A DNA stretch of 64,000 nt from Latrodectus hesperus (Eukaryota > Arthropoda > Arachnida > Araneae > Theridiidae): positions 9,222,283-9,286,282 of the forward strand of contig CM075852.1 of assembly GCA_037975125.1 (NCBI GenBank). The letters run 5' to 3'. A model generated the notes under the pieces. The model ran no database searches, was not told the origin of the DNA, and saw only the letters and a list, made by a program, of their open reading frames with translations. Each line of letters opens with the position of its first letter. Position 1 is the first letter of the stretch. The position numbers and the translations under genes are program-made. Positions 33,896 to 52,124 of this stretch are shown here, one piece after another.

Positions 33896-35089
33896 AGTTT
33901 TGTTGCAATCATATATATCCCATGTTCTTCTATCAACCAAACAATGTTCTATAGATATGAAATCAACCTTGTTGGAAGAATTCCCTGATTTCTATTAGTG
34001 ATTATCCTCATAAAGATAAATTAATAAGTTACTGACAAAGCAAGAACTAATTTTTGAAGACTTTAAAATAGAATTTCGTCTAAAGAATCTTATTCGTTTT
34101 CCTTACGCTTATGTTCTGTTTTATAAATGTTCTATGTGTATCTATTAAATGTTCAATGAAATTTCAATATATTTAACTACATTAAGAAAATTTTATAGAT
34201 AGAAAATTTTATAAATTTTACATAGAGTTATTTAACTACAATAATTTCATGAAAATATATAAATGGGTATGAAATAACTGTAACTGTGTGAATAAATTTA
34301 TCACAAGTCAAATTTCTGTTTTCCCTAGTCATAGTAAAATCAGAATATTGAATTTAAAATTTGTTTCTTATAAAATTTTATAAATTTCTATTTACTTAAT
34401 AGCTTATTATTTAAGGTATAATCCATTTAATTATCCTCATTTTTTCTATCTACAAATATTTATTTTATTATACATATTTCTTTATTAATATACTGCATGA
34501 ATGTTTTATGATCCATGAGTTTCTTTGATTTAATTAGAGATTGTTAACTTATTGAATTAACAGAAGACCATTTTTCAAATTACTTACATTTACATTTCAA
34601 TTACACAAAAGCTTAATTTAGAACAGATTTCTTCCGACCTCCAAAAAACAGATCATTATGAAACAAAACCAGTAGTTTTTAAGATTAAAAAGAAAACAAA
34701 AATACATATATAAGCTAAAAAGATAAATATCTGAGACACCTCAACACATTAACTTATCCTAAAAAAATATTTGCTTCAAATATTATATCAAAAAATTAAA
34801 TTTAACTAAGCAAAATTAAAATACCATTTATATTAATTTATATTAAAATTTGAATTATTAAAATTATTAGTTGATTATTAATTATAAGTTTCTTTAAATT
34901 ATTACCTTAATTTGAAGATAATCATTTAATTTAATGCATTATTATGAAACAATTTGTAATACAACTTTCAAACAACCTGTTAATCAACTACGTAGTTGAC
35001 TCGATTTTTAATAGGATTTCCTATCACCTCAACATGGTTTTGAAGCAGTGGTGAGTAGCTATATATATATATTACCAAAATAAGCTATG
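33896..35089. other. AT-rich DNA, no gene recognised
   Basis: Nothing recognised beyond A/T low complexity. Confidence 0.6.
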
Positions 35090-35360
35090 CATATCAAATT
35101 AGACGAGAGCTCTTACAGTTTCCCCACTTTATCTCCCTTCCAGCAGCTCTTCAGTGTCTTCGTGACTGTTCCCCGAATTCTGAACAAACTCAAAGTCGTT
35201 ACTAGGACCTTCTTGAACTAATTAGAGAAGCTGAGCTATGTATTTCTCACTGGCATTCCCCTCTCCCAGGATTCGAATTGTTGACATTTCTGTCCGGGAA
35301 ATCGTCGAAAACCGATCCTTCTAACTAGAAACTCAACAGTACCCAGGAAGACTCGCAGAG
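35090..35360 (-). mobile_element. Possible SINE-like repeat
   Basis: A GC-richer block. Its minus strand contains TTTCTAGTTAGAAGGATCGG (A-box-like) and, about 50 bases on, CAATTCGAATCCTGG (B-box-like), the layout of a tRNA-derived head. No tail or target duplication was found. It may instead be unique conserved DNA. Confidence 0.3.
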
Positions 35361-38300
35361 TATATATTATGGGCTAAGCATAAGACTTATCGTCAATAAT
35401 GATTGTTATCGAAATACCCAATGGAGTGGGTTTATTGAAGAGTTTGAGTAACTATCGGCTAATAAGCTGAGCTGTGATTGAACATTTCTGCTGTCTGATT
35501 TACTGATCCTTGAAATGCATGGGTGCCATGGTTTCTGTTTAGGGAAATTATCTCACTTTCGTCCTTGATCAATTCGTCATTATTGAGGCATTTTGATAAA
35601 AGTTAGTTCATTAGAAGAAAGACAGATGTAATGTCTTTGATAAGAATCAATTCAAGACAAAACTTCCTAAGCCATTTTTTATGCTTTCTTTTATACTTCT
35701 TTAATATAATTAAAATCGGGATCTATAAGAATAAATATATCTTTTATAACGATATCCCAACTCAATGGTTTCATCCAGCATTGCTAATTTATAATTCATA
35801 AACTGGCATGTAAAATTTTACAATTTATTTCAATGAATTTTTACAAGTTTTAATATATGCTTTTAAAAGAATTTTGATTAAACTATTTATTTCTCATTTT
35901 GTTTGAAATGTGTATTCATTCAAACTATATTTTAAGATATACCATGAATTTATCATTTAATTAAATAAATAAAGAATTTTTTTACAGAACTATCATTTTT
36001 TTCAAATATTTCCTTTAAATTAATGAATTAAAGATTTCATATTAAAACGGTTATTGATTACAAAGTATCATTAAAATAATAAGCATTATTATTTATTACA
36101 AAAATTAATTTGCTTTCATTCAATTTAATATTCTACCCTGGGATTAAATATATCAACTTCCAGTAAATATAAGAGTAAAATCTTAAAACCTTAACTTAAA
36201 TATTTTCCAGAAATAAAGGTTTTTTTAGTATGATATATAGAATTTTAAAAAAATTAAACTATCTTCTATCTCTACGTAACTAATTTTTAAATAGTATACA
36301 ATGATGAAAATATTTCTCATAGAATAGACATATCTACACCATCAATCACCGATTTAAAATTGATTGATATTTTTTCGATACATTTTACATTATGTGTTTA
36401 TTATCTCCTTTTTGACCTTTCAAACTGTAACATTACCTGCTTCAGTAAAATTTCCAAAATAATGAATTTCAATATAATATATAAAGTTTAAAGATTTGTG
36501 ATAAACATTTATTGCAAGCTACAAAAATTGAAATAAATTCAAATTTTTTTCTAGATTAACTTATACTTTTCTCCTATTTCGCATGTTAATGCAGAGATGT
36601 TATTATGTTGCTAAAATAGTTTATTTAACTATAATAAAAATATATAAAACCAGTATGATATTTTATTTAACACTATATTGTCTTACTTTTTAGCCATTAA
36701 AATTTTAGTGCCACAATTTTATCTTATAAAAAAACCTTCAATAAAATAAAGAGTTATAATTAAATTCTATCAGAAAATTTTTTATGCATTTTTTCCACTT
36801 AATTTAAAAATAAAATAATCATTGTGAAAGAGAATATGTGTTACACTATTTACATGCAAATATTCCATTAAAAGAATTGATTCAAATTATATTTGTTAAA
36901 ATATCTCTTTAGAAATTTATTTAAAAATTTATACATTTCACAGCAAAATTTCAAATATGAAATTATAAGTTTTTTCTTTTAACAACTCCTGCAAGACAAA
37001 AGATAACTGCCACTTTGATTTCAAAATTTTTCAAGTAAAACGAAGACTTTAAAATTGAATATATTTAGTTCTTAAGTATTGAATTTTAGCAAATAACATG
37101 ATTTAGTATCTTAAAGTTAGAAGTTTCTTTAAAGTACGAACTTTAAAAAATACAAGTTTCAGAGAATTGCTTTTTATTACATTCTTTTAATGTTATCAAA
37201 TTTCAATAATGAGTCTATTTTAAAATTTCAATTTAATTTAAGAAAAACGTAAATTGGCCAATTAATTTCATTCAATTAAAGTAGTTTTTTTTTAAATAGA
37301 CAGAGATAATGTTATCAAATTTACTAATCAGAGATAATGTTGTAATTTTAAAATGTTGAATTTAGAAAATATAAGTCAACAAATTTCAGTAAAATATGTC
37401 TCTTAAATAGTAGAAGATATGATATAAAAATTCTATTTATAATCACCGTTATGATTTTTTTACTTAAACTAATTTTCAGCTTTATTTTAATTAAAGTATC
37501 TTTGAGAATAAATATGTTTACGTATTCTTTCTTTATACTATTCTGAAATTTTCTTTATACTTTATTTATTCTATACTGACTCGAAATATCTAATAACTTT
37601 GATTCAACCATTTTAATGAAATCTTTTAATATCATTTTATGTAGCAATAAGTAATGTTTGCTAAAAATCGAAACAAAAAACATATTCACTTGTAACTAAA
37701 GCATGGAATAGGAAAAACAATTCATAAGATAAAACTACTTTTCAAATGGTTATTATTCCATTTAATTACACAGAGTATATTAAAAAGAAATAAAGGAATT
37801 TTTGCTCGCTTTAATAAACCGATTAATTATTAAATAAACCCATAACATTACCATAAAAATAAATAAAATGAATTTTAGCTCACTTTAATAAACCTATAAT
37901 ATTACCTAAACTCGCTAAAATAAACCTAAGTATTAAAAATTTATATAATCTTAAATTTTAAAAGCCATAATCTCATATCATGTTTCAGCACTTTAACGGG
38001 GATGAAACTTTTCAACGTGTGCAGCTAACTGGCGTAATGAACCTTTCCCAACTTGATTTGCTAAAAATGATCGAAAATCGATCTGTAAATTGCCACTGAT
38101 AATCCCACTACTTAATCTTCATTGGAAACCCGTGACTTCCTCGAGTAACAAAGTCTCTTACATAATTTATTTTACTTAGCCATTTTTATTTACCTCTGTT
38201 GTTCAGACCCCAATGATTGTAGCCAATCGTCCGGAAAAGAAGCAGAGAACTGGTGATACAATTGCCATGTTCCCATGCTTAATGAGGCTTTCATTCTGTG

Positions 38301-38517
38301 GCTAAATTGAATTTATACCATTCCTGATGTATCCAACTTTTCCAGTTCGGTCTCTGGTGGGGCTAACATTTTTCACGGAAGTTGCTTAGTATTTTCTATT
38401 TGTTTCATGAGATCATCAACAACGGCAAAAATGAAATACAAAATTATGTCAAGCAAATAGTAAAATTGTGTAAGGATTTAAAAACTTCAAAGAAATTAGT
38501 GACTAAGTTACATTTTG
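35361..38517. other. AT-rich DNA with a GC-richer island
   Basis: No gene recognised. 37985-38370 is GC-richer and non-repetitive and lies just before the 146-bp repeats; it has no convincing reading frame. Confidence 0.45.
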
Positions 38518-39108
38518 ATAGTTGCATTTATTGTATTGATTATTCTCTTCACAAAAGAGTTACAGTTACAGTTACAACTTACAGTTTTCATGATATTATT
38601 GTATAAAATTGTCTTATAATAGGTCTTATGAATTTCCGCAAAATTCATTTTAAGACTATAACTATAGTTACATTTATTGTATTAATTATTCCTTTCACAA
38701 AAGAATTACAGTTACAGTTACAAATTACAGTTTCCATGATATTATCGTACAAAATTGTCTTATAATATGTTTTATGAATTTATTCAAAATACATCTTAAG
38801 ACTTGAACTATAGTTACATTTATTGTATTGATTATTTTTTTCACACAAAATAATTACAGTTATAAATTACAGTTTCCATGATATTATCGTACAAAATTGT
38901 CTTATAATATGTTTTATGAATTTATTCAAAATACATCTTAAGATTTGAACTATAGTTACATTTATTGTATTGATTATTTTTTTCACACAAAATAATTACA
39001 GTTACAGTTATAAATTACAGTTTCTATGATATTATTGTACGAAACTGTTTTATAATATGTTCTCTTAATTTATACTAAAAATATATTTGGGGATATCTTA
39101 AGACTTGA
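38518..39108 (+). repeat. Tandem repeat, four units of about 146 bp
   Basis: CATTTATTGTATT starts at 38525, 38671, 38817 and 38959, giving spacings of 146, 146 and 142. Each unit holds GTTACA hexamer runs (the copy number of this hexamer explains the shorter spacing), then TTCCATGATATTAT and AAAATTGTCTTATAATA. The middle units are nearly identical and the outer ones more diverged, as in a locally amplified satellite. A 74-codon frame inside it is chance. Confidence 0.92.
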
Positions 39109-41819
39109 ATTATTTGTGTTTGTGAAAATTTATCGTATTAAAGAAGGTAATTTGAGTTTTAAAAAGTTTATTTATGTTTATCGATTGGTTATCAGTATTA
39201 TAATATTTCAACTTCATTCAAAATTGTCCTGCAGAAATAATTTCACAGAGCTTTTTGTACAATTCACGATTTTTCTGCTAAGCATTTTGTGCATTTAATC
39301 TAAATGCATGTGTGTTTCTAAGATTCAAACTGATGTTATTTGAGAAGGTTCTTATTCTGTTAAAGTTTATATGAAAAGATTTCAAAAAATATCTTAATAA
39401 TGTTCCAGTTTCTATTATTTAATTTAATCATTACTTTCCCATACTTTAATGTAGCATAATCAAAATTTATAACAGATTTTGAAACAATCACAAATGAACG
39501 CGTAAAAATTTTTGTTAATTAACTAATTGTGCAAGACATTTTGATTATCCCTGATTGATTGTTTCAAACATTGTCACTATAAATAAAAAAATATGTTTCA
39601 TCATTTTTAATACCCTAGAAAAATTTTCGGATATATCTTCATTTTAATTACTAAATTTATAATAGACCTCTTCGATAAATTGACTAACACATTTTTTTTT
39701 AATTTATTAACAAACTATTATTAGTTTATAGGATTATTTTATTATGTTATCCATTATATTTAATATTTGTAATTCAATAATCTTCAGAAAGCTGTAAGTA
39801 ATTCAGTAAATAATATTTCTGGGGATCACATCGTCAACAATATAAGTCTCATTCATTTATTTCTTCTGCTATAAGCAAATAGAAAACATAAAAACACTAT
39901 TTGTATAAAATAATGTAAAATTACACAAACCCCTTTTCTTTATTGATTCATTGAATGAAATGATAGCTTCTAAAATTGTTAATGATGAAAAAATAACGTA
40001 TTTATGGACTTTAATAAGAATTATTGTTTATCTAATGAATTGTAAGTATTTTTGGATGTATTTCAAATAATTTCTAGAACACTGCCAGATCAAAGTAAAA
40101 ATTGTTAGCCTATAGAACAAATATATTTCTTTTTCCTTAAATTAAATCATCTATTTTTTGTTTCAGGGAAAACAGTATTACTCCAATATATAATAGATGG
40201 CTTATCACTCTTACCAATTTTATTATGCTTTCTTAAAATTGGATTTTCACTCTGTTATGCATAGAATAATGTTCTATTTATTTTCTTACAATAAAAAATT
40301 TACTCCGTTGGTTTAATTTTCAAATCGTAAAATCATGTAAGAAGGAAATGTGTCAAAGAATAAGTATTAAAATGAAAGAAACTCTTTACATTGTGTAGTT
40401 TATTAAAATTTAATAATAACATTTTATAGAATTTTTCAAAAAGATTTGAATGATAAAGAATAAATCCACTGTTCAAGTATATTTTTACTTTTTAAAATAT
40501 GTCAATTAATATTCCAAAAGATATAAAAGTAGATATTTTAACTTATTTTTAATCAAGATATATTAGTTCTAATGGATATCTAATTTTCAAATAACATAAC
40601 TATTTTTCTTCACATTTTAATTATCAATTTATTTATTATATTTTTACATTGCAAGAAATCATTTACATTTGACATAAAAGTCCTTGATTTCGTAAAAAGT
40701 TTTATACATTTGAATTTAATCAAAAACTATTGCTTAAAAAACTTTCAAAAGACATGAAATATTGGCAAATCCATAAAATGTTTTGGTTATTTGTGAATAC
40801 TAAGATTTTCTTTGTGCAGTATCTTATAATTTATTCAGTTTAAATACTGTCAATATTTTTCTTTAAATATAAAAAGGAAAAAATAATATTAAGGCAAGAA
40901 ATCTTCAATAATCATACCTAAACATTCATAAAATAATAATCACGCGTTTCGTAATCCCAAACACGTGTTTAAGCACTACAAAGTACCCACAAGTAAAAAT
41001 TTAATATATTTAAAAAAATTTGATAATATTATTTTAACCTAAACATAATTGCATGCTTTAAAATAAATTTTAAATATACAGAAATTTACAATTAATATAA
41101 ATTTCAAAACATTAAATCAAGTTTTATAGTTAGTTTTATAAGAATTTCAAATATACTTCAAGAAAGTAATTAATATTTGCAAAGCTGATTTTAGAAAGTA
41201 AATTTGTAAAAACTAAAGAAAAAAAATTATAAGTTTCCAGCATAATTTTTCAAGACTTTATTGTTTTTATTTCAAATTCAATATAATATCACAGTACTCA
41301 AATCAAATAATAAAGTATAAAAATATGATACAAGTATCCACATACGACAGAGTTATAATATTCATGGAAGACGTGAAATAACTCTTTCGTATAAGGTTAT
41401 CATGTGACATTTATTTAAATGTGATAAATTATTTTCAAATAAAGTAGTTTCCCTAAGTCATCATTTTTAAGAGACATATTGAAATAATGCTTCAAAATTT
41501 ACTTTTGATAGCTTCAAATTACTTCAATTTTCGTCATAAAACAATTATTCAACTTGAAAAAGAGAGAGTTTAAATAAACTTTATTTGTCAATATTAAGAT
41601 AACCAATTGATAAACATTTGGTACCGAAAATTCATACATATTTACACTATAAAAAATTTAAATTTTATGTAATTGTTTAGACACAATAAAATAAATTGAA
41701 TATTTATTAAGATGTTTTTATGCTTAAATCTTATTCCGCAAAGTTCATTTTTAGATCAGAAATAGTAAAATACTTTTGCCATAAAGTTGATTTAATGCAT
41801 TCTCATTTTTTTTTTTCAG
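39109..41819. other. AT-rich DNA upstream of the Neto exon, probably intron
   Basis: No exon recognised. The last bases form the polypyrimidine tract and acceptor of the exon at 41820. Confidence 0.55.
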
Positions 41820-41981
41820 GAAAAGATGTTGAAGGTTTCCATGGTGGCGACCTCACAAAATTAGAACAAGAAAAAATTTGTTTTAATTTCACAGACGGAA
41901 ATCCAGAGAAACACGAATTTTATTCTCCTAATTTTCCAAACAATTACCCCAACAACACTAAGTGTGAACTACAGTTAAAAG
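41820..41981 (+). CDS. Neto: Neto-like protein, internal exon encoding first half of CUB domain 1
   Basis: This internal exon has a long pyrimidine tract ending in CAG at 41817-41819 and a GTAAGG donor at 41982. It starts with two bases that complete a split codon and ends with one spare base, so both introns are phase 1. The 53 full codons run from KDVEGFHGG to CELQLK. Visible features are CUB cysteines 1 (KICFNF) and 2 (TKCELQ), the typical FYSPNFPNNYPNN start of a CUB domain, and two N-glycosylation sequons (NFT, NNT), as expected of an extracellular domain. Neto proteins are single-pass membrane proteins with two CUB domains and an LDL-receptor class A module; they act as auxiliary subunits of ionotropic glutamate receptors. 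The assignment rests on this exon joined in frame to 53936-54190. No signal peptide exon is recognisable upstream. It could instead belong to a related CUB protein (SOL-1 or LEV-10 type), but the second exon favours Neto. Confidence 0.8.
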
Positions 41982-42242
41982 GTAAGGTTAATGAAATTGT
42001 AGTCATCGGCTCAATATTCTACATCCGGATGGATTTATAACTCATTTATTATGCATGGATTTATGAAGATTATTAAAAAAAATTGTTATTTAAAATATTT
42101 TAAACACATCACTTTAAGTGCAACTAAATTTAGTAATTAATATTCCTTAATGTATTTGTGTGAATTTTAATTATAACCTTTATTTTGTTTCGTTGAAACA
42201 TTTATACTGTGAAAGATAGTGTTTAAATACAACTTTCATGTA

Positions 42243-43436
42243 CACAGTCCTGCCACATTAATATGACCTCCTGTCAAAAGCCGAATAACCACTTTTCGCC
42301 CAGCGGACTGCTACAAAACCTACAGGAAGTGAATTAATTAGGTTGCTGAAGGTGTTCACTGGGATGTTGAGTAAGGCCAGTTCCAGTGCCGTGGCCAATT
42401 GCGCTAGATTACGTGTCATAGAATCCATACCTTATCGAGACGATCCCAAATATTCTAGATTGGGTTTAAGTTAGGTGAGTTTGTTGCTCAGGGGGAAAAT
42501 GTGGTAAACTCATCCTGGTTCTCTTTGAACCTCGAACATGCACTGCCCAGCTGTATAACAACACTTCCCTTTTTTCTGCTGGTAGATGCTATCATCCTGA
42601 GTAAAAACAAAGAACATATAGACGTGGACATAATTTGCAATGACAAATGCGTACTTGTATCGATTCATCTGCCTTCTACAATGATAAATGAAATCAGAGA
42701 ATGATAAGAAAGCATTTTCAGACCATAATGTTGGACCGTTCCAGCAATGGTTGCATTGTGTTTACTTTTAGAGGTTTAACATCTTATACACCAATGTCCA
42801 TCTGTTCAGATGGAGCATAAAACGTGATTCATTGGCAAACGTTACCACCAATAAGTGGATATCCAGTTGTGGTGTACTAGCGCGCTAATTTGAGCCTTCA
42901 TCACCGATGAACAGCAGTCAGCATGCGTGCATGAACCAGGTTTCTCTTTCTGAGGTACAGGTGCAGCAATGTTCGTTGTACAATAGTTAGGGAGGTGCTG
43001 TTTGTAACCCCATGGTTCACAACTTGGCCGTCAGTTGCTCACCGGTAGTACGTCTATTCACTCGAAAGCATCTCTATCTTTCCCTCTGTCATCTATGGCC
43101 CTTGGTGTGCTGCATTTGTCACCTCTTTGATTTTGGACACTCCTATATTTCCTTGCGTGGTATACTTTTACCATGGTGGCATGATAACAATTCACAAACT
43201 TAGCCGTTCCGAAAATACTTCACCCTTTGCCCTAAAGTCAATGATCGTGTTCTTTTGAAAGTCAGATAAATCACTCCGTTTCTGCATTACACCAACGATT
43301 GCAGCGTTTTCCAAAGGTCTCACACACCCCTTATATATGCCCACCTACACTGCACTGGCCACCAGCTTTCTGTGATTGTTTATTTTCGTCAGCATAGAAT
43401 ATAAATTCTTTTCCACATTAATGTAACTGGATTGTG
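42243..43436 (-). mobile_element. Tc1-like DNA transposon, decayed
   Basis: Imperfect terminal inverted repeats (left CACAGTCCTGCCACATTAAT, right on the minus strand CACAATCCAGTTACATTAAT) sit between TA dinucleotides at 42241-42242 and 43437-43438. The length of about 1.2 kb fits Tc1 elements. It lies 260 bp after the donor of the Neto exon, inside the intron and antisense to the gene. Confidence 0.8.
42700..43295 (-). pseudogene. Tc1-like transposase, heavily broken
   Basis: Minus-strand pieces in several frames resemble a Tc1-type transposase: an N-terminal MQKRSDLSDFQKNTIIDFRA, then HHATMVKVYHARKYRS-like and CSTPRAIDDRGKDR-like segments, HARMLTAVHR, and finally FANESRFMLHLNRW, which matches the SDESRF catalytic region. 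Many stops and shifts separate them. Forward-strand open stretches in the same place are shadows. Confidence 0.65.
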
Positions 43437-43478
43437 TATGTATTTATGCAGTTCAGTATAGCTGCATCTATGTGAGGG

Positions 43479-43823
43479 GATATATGAGCTCCAGTGGCGC
43501 AGTAGGTTCTCGCAGCATCCCGTAAGCTCAGCAAAGTGAATCATCATCTGCCGCGGGCAGTGGTTGGGAGGGTGACCACACCGTACTCTACTTCACACAG
43601 GGTTGCTGGAGCTCCGTGGGTTTGGGACGTGTCCACGTTAATGTGTAACGTCCAAAGTCCTTCCGCTGGTGAAGCGTGGATGTGGAGAGGAGGGTGCCAG
43701 CTCAGGTGTGACCTTGTCACCTGACCGTGGTTCAAAATTACGAGGCACCTGGTGATGGGTGAGTATTCTAAGCCCGTTAACCTCATGGTACAGTCCGGGC
43801 TCGCCTGCACCGCTATCAATGTA
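43479..43823 (+). mobile_element. SINE-like GC-rich element, 345 bp
   Basis: The element starts near GAGCTCCAGTGGCGCAGTAGG, which contains an exact match to the tRNA A-box consensus (TGGCGCAGTAGG at 43494-43505). A further segment GTTGGGAGGGTGACC resembles the C-box region of 5S rRNA. Flanking direct repeats of 16 bp with one mismatch (43463-43478 TGCATCTATGTGAGGG and 43824-43839 TGCATCTGTGTGAGGG) support insertion as a unit. No ordinary B-box is seen. Forward and reverse open frames across it have no recognised domain. Confidence 0.6.
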
Positions 43824-43840
43824 TGCATCTGTGTGAGGGA

Positions 43841-43876
43841 ATGGGGGTGGATGTATGGGTGTGGGTGTGTGCGTTG
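43841..43876 (+). repeat. G/T-rich low-complexity run
   Basis: TGGGGGTGGATGTATGGGTG followed by TGGGTGTGTGCG; simple sequence after the SINE. Confidence 0.7.
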
Positions 43877-43918
43877 CATTATTTAAAATTTTTGGATAAC
43901 CTATCACATCCTATATGT

Positions 43919-43977
43919 ACTGGTGAAGTCCAAGTCAGGGCTAGGTACCGGAAAATTATGCTGGTGCAAAAACAACA
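43919..43977 (+). mobile_element. 59-bp truncated retrotransposon 3' end with target-site duplication
   Basis: A 59-bp insert is enclosed by a perfect 13-bp direct repeat ACATCCTATATGT (43906-43918 and 43978-43990) and ends in GTGCAAAAACAACA. It carries only the last bases of an element with a (CAA)n tail. This parallels the 55-bp insertion at 30356 but belongs to a family with a different tail. Confidence 0.8.
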
Positions 43978-44591
43978 ACATCCTATATGTGTCACTGCGA
44001 CAATCTTTGGCATAAGCAATGTCTTTTTAACATTTTGTCTGGCAACGTGTGTATTCACTGATCTGATGTGCTATACTTTATGTGTTTTCATAATTGATAT
44101 AAATTTACTTTAAATATATAATTTTTAACTTTAAATATTCGAGAGAATTTTAACTTCAATTAAAAGCTTAATGAGTCAGCTTAAAAAGTCATTGTGACTG
44201 TTTAAGACTTATCATATTTTTTTGGCTCACTGCTGACAAAAAAAAGCTCAATAATTTATTTCTAGTTAGTCAGCTGAGAAAATCATTTATATGGGCATTA
44301 ATAAAAAAGTAAATCAAATAATAAGAATATTTTTATAAAAATATAGTAGCTGCTTAATTAGTATATTACTAGGAAAAGCAAACAGTTTCTACAACTTAAA
44401 ATAACTTAAATAATTCGATTTCAGAGTTATGTTATCAGTTATATTGTCTAATATTTTTAATACTTTAAGTGATTGTTAAATTTCATGCTATTACTTTTTA
44501 TCTAAGATAAATTTTAACAAGTCTTTCCCATGATTTAAAATTTCAGATCAATAATTCATATAGTTCACTACTATGCATTTATTACAATATA

Positions 44592-47801
<3,210 letters not shown>

Positions 47802-47803
47802 TA

Positions 47804-48548
47804 TAGTAGAACTCCAATAATCCAATCAATTAATTTGAAACAGATAATTGCAGATTTTCGGAAAAAGGGCGAGTTTTAATAAATTATTTTATGTTGAAAA
47901 TAGGAGGAAAACTGTATACCTTTTAAGAAAAAAAGTTTAATGAAACGACAACACTTTTGCATCTTAAGGTGCTTACAAGTACTGTACATTTATTCAGTAA
48001 GTATGTACAGTGCTGTAAATGAAAGTTGTTACTTACTGAACATCTCGGTCGCAGTAAGGTGTTTCATTGCCTTCATCCGTTTTCGGGCAGCCATGTCACG
48101 TATCCACTAACCAATGAGAATTTGAATGTGATCACACTTGGGTTGAGTAGCATCAACTTCAAAGCAGTTTCAAAACTGCGAAAAGTTTCATTAGCTGGTG
48201 GTCTTCTTCGACACTTTCAAAACGTTGTCCATTATTTACAATTTGAAATCCTGTTAGACACTGATTTTAATCACATTTGGAAAATGGATTAAAATCAGTG
48301 TCTAACTTATAATCCATTCTTCTATATCATCAGTACTAATTTCTTAACATCCGGGAATTTTCAAAAGAATGCTACTGAATTCCTCAAATGAAGCGTCTCT
48401 CATTATAATCTTCTCCATTCTTTTACCTTTTCTTTTCTTGAGCATTTTCCCTTTTCTCATTTTCTGTCTCTTTTTCAATCTAATTTATTTTTCTGAAATT
48501 CTGAAAACGATTCGGTTAAACGGAGTTCGAATAATTGGAGTTCTACTG
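47804..48548 (-). mobile_element. Pogo/Tigger-like DNA transposon, deleted relic
   Basis: Terminal inverted repeats (left TAGTAGAACTCCAATAATCC, right on the minus strand CAGTAGAACTCCAATTATTC) lie between TA dinucleotides at 47802-47803 and 48549-48550. The length is 745 bp against 2 kb or more for complete pogo-like elements. On the minus strand a short stretch (NETFRSFETALKLM) recalls the C-terminal part of pogo-like transposases; the DDE core is absent. A long hairpin sits inside at 48253-48306. Confidence 0.65.
48253..48306. repeat. 54-nt near-perfect hairpin
   Basis: The arms 48253-48272 and 48287-48306 are perfectly complementary (20 bp). After a one-base bulge the stem continues CATTT/AAATG towards a tiny loop. 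Confidence 0.95.
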
Positions 48549-48622
48549 TACTTCACAATGGAATTTTCTTTCGCTTACTTATCACTTATCATATATAAGT
48601 TATCCTATTTAACTTTATTTTT

Positions 48623-51289
<2,667 letters not shown>

Positions 51290-51559
51290 ATTGTAAAAAA
51301 AATTTTAGTAGGTTTATAACTTCAATATGGGTCATGCTATGAAGAGGTTGTTAACTATGACAGTTCTTATGTCAGTTCTCTGTCAGTTTTATGTCTTATA
51401 CTGTCAGATCTTATGAACATAAGAGTGCATGTCTTCACATCTTAGAGCAAAAATGGAGTTTCATGAAAGAATTTGAAAATGTCACTGGTCTTATTTCACT
51501 AAAAGATTAAGTTTTAAATTTAGTTTTAAATCTTTTGATGGAATTATGACTGCATTTCA

Positions 51560-52110
51560 AACATTATTTCTTCTAAGAACTCGATTGGTAATCTTATGCT
51601 TCCTCCCAACAATAATTTTGTTGGAGTGGAATCAAAATTAAAGCGTCAAATCATGCGTAATCTTAGTAGAATGATGTGAATAGATTGTGTCCAACTTGAG
51701 TTTCGACGGCACAAGATAGTTGCTTTTAATGTTCAATTCCAACATTGTATACATCAAATAGATTGAGGTGGTATACAATAGTCTTTTTTCCTTTGAACCC
51801 AATCAATTTACGCCGTTTTTGAAAAAGCTGAAGTTCAAAATTACTTCCTTTATCTGTAGTAATTTTTCTTGGAGTTTCAAAATGAAATTCCCATTTTTTT
51901 AAGCAAATTATTGGGTAATGTAGCAGCAAGTATATTACAAATTTGAATCACTTCTGGCCATCGCGTATAACCATTAATAAGGCAATATCGGAATCCTTCT
52001 GACGATGGCAAAGGATCAATAATGTCAAGGTTAATTTTAAAGAAATGTTTTTTAATATTTTAGTATTCTTAAAATTCAAAAGTATTAAAAATGATCAAGG
52101 ACCTCTTATC
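51560..52110 (-). pseudogene. Gypsy integrase fragment
   Basis: Read from high to low coordinates, KINLDIIDPLPSSEGFRY is followed by INGYTRWPEVIQI, which matches the integrase core start (DIVGPLPxSEGxRY, RFTRWPEAI). Next comes PRKITTDKGSNFELQLFQ with the second catalytic Asp region, then IVYHLN in the place of YHPQ. Further on, TKLLLGGSIRLPIEFLEE resembles the AELVYGxxLRLPGEFF segment. At 51390-51470 ETPFLL and DVKTCTLMFIRSDSI resemble the tail DLKTCxHVFxRxDAV. Several frames are involved, with internal stops. Confidence 0.78.
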
Positions 52111-52124
52111 ATGTGAGTTGGGAC

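Noticed and set aside
42501..43203. Plus-strand frames in the Tc1-like element
   Set aside because: Antisense to the recognisable transposase pieces; chance frames.
43536..44113. Overlapping frames on both strands in the SINE and G/T-rich run
   Set aside because: They fall in a GC-rich non-coding repeat and match no protein family.
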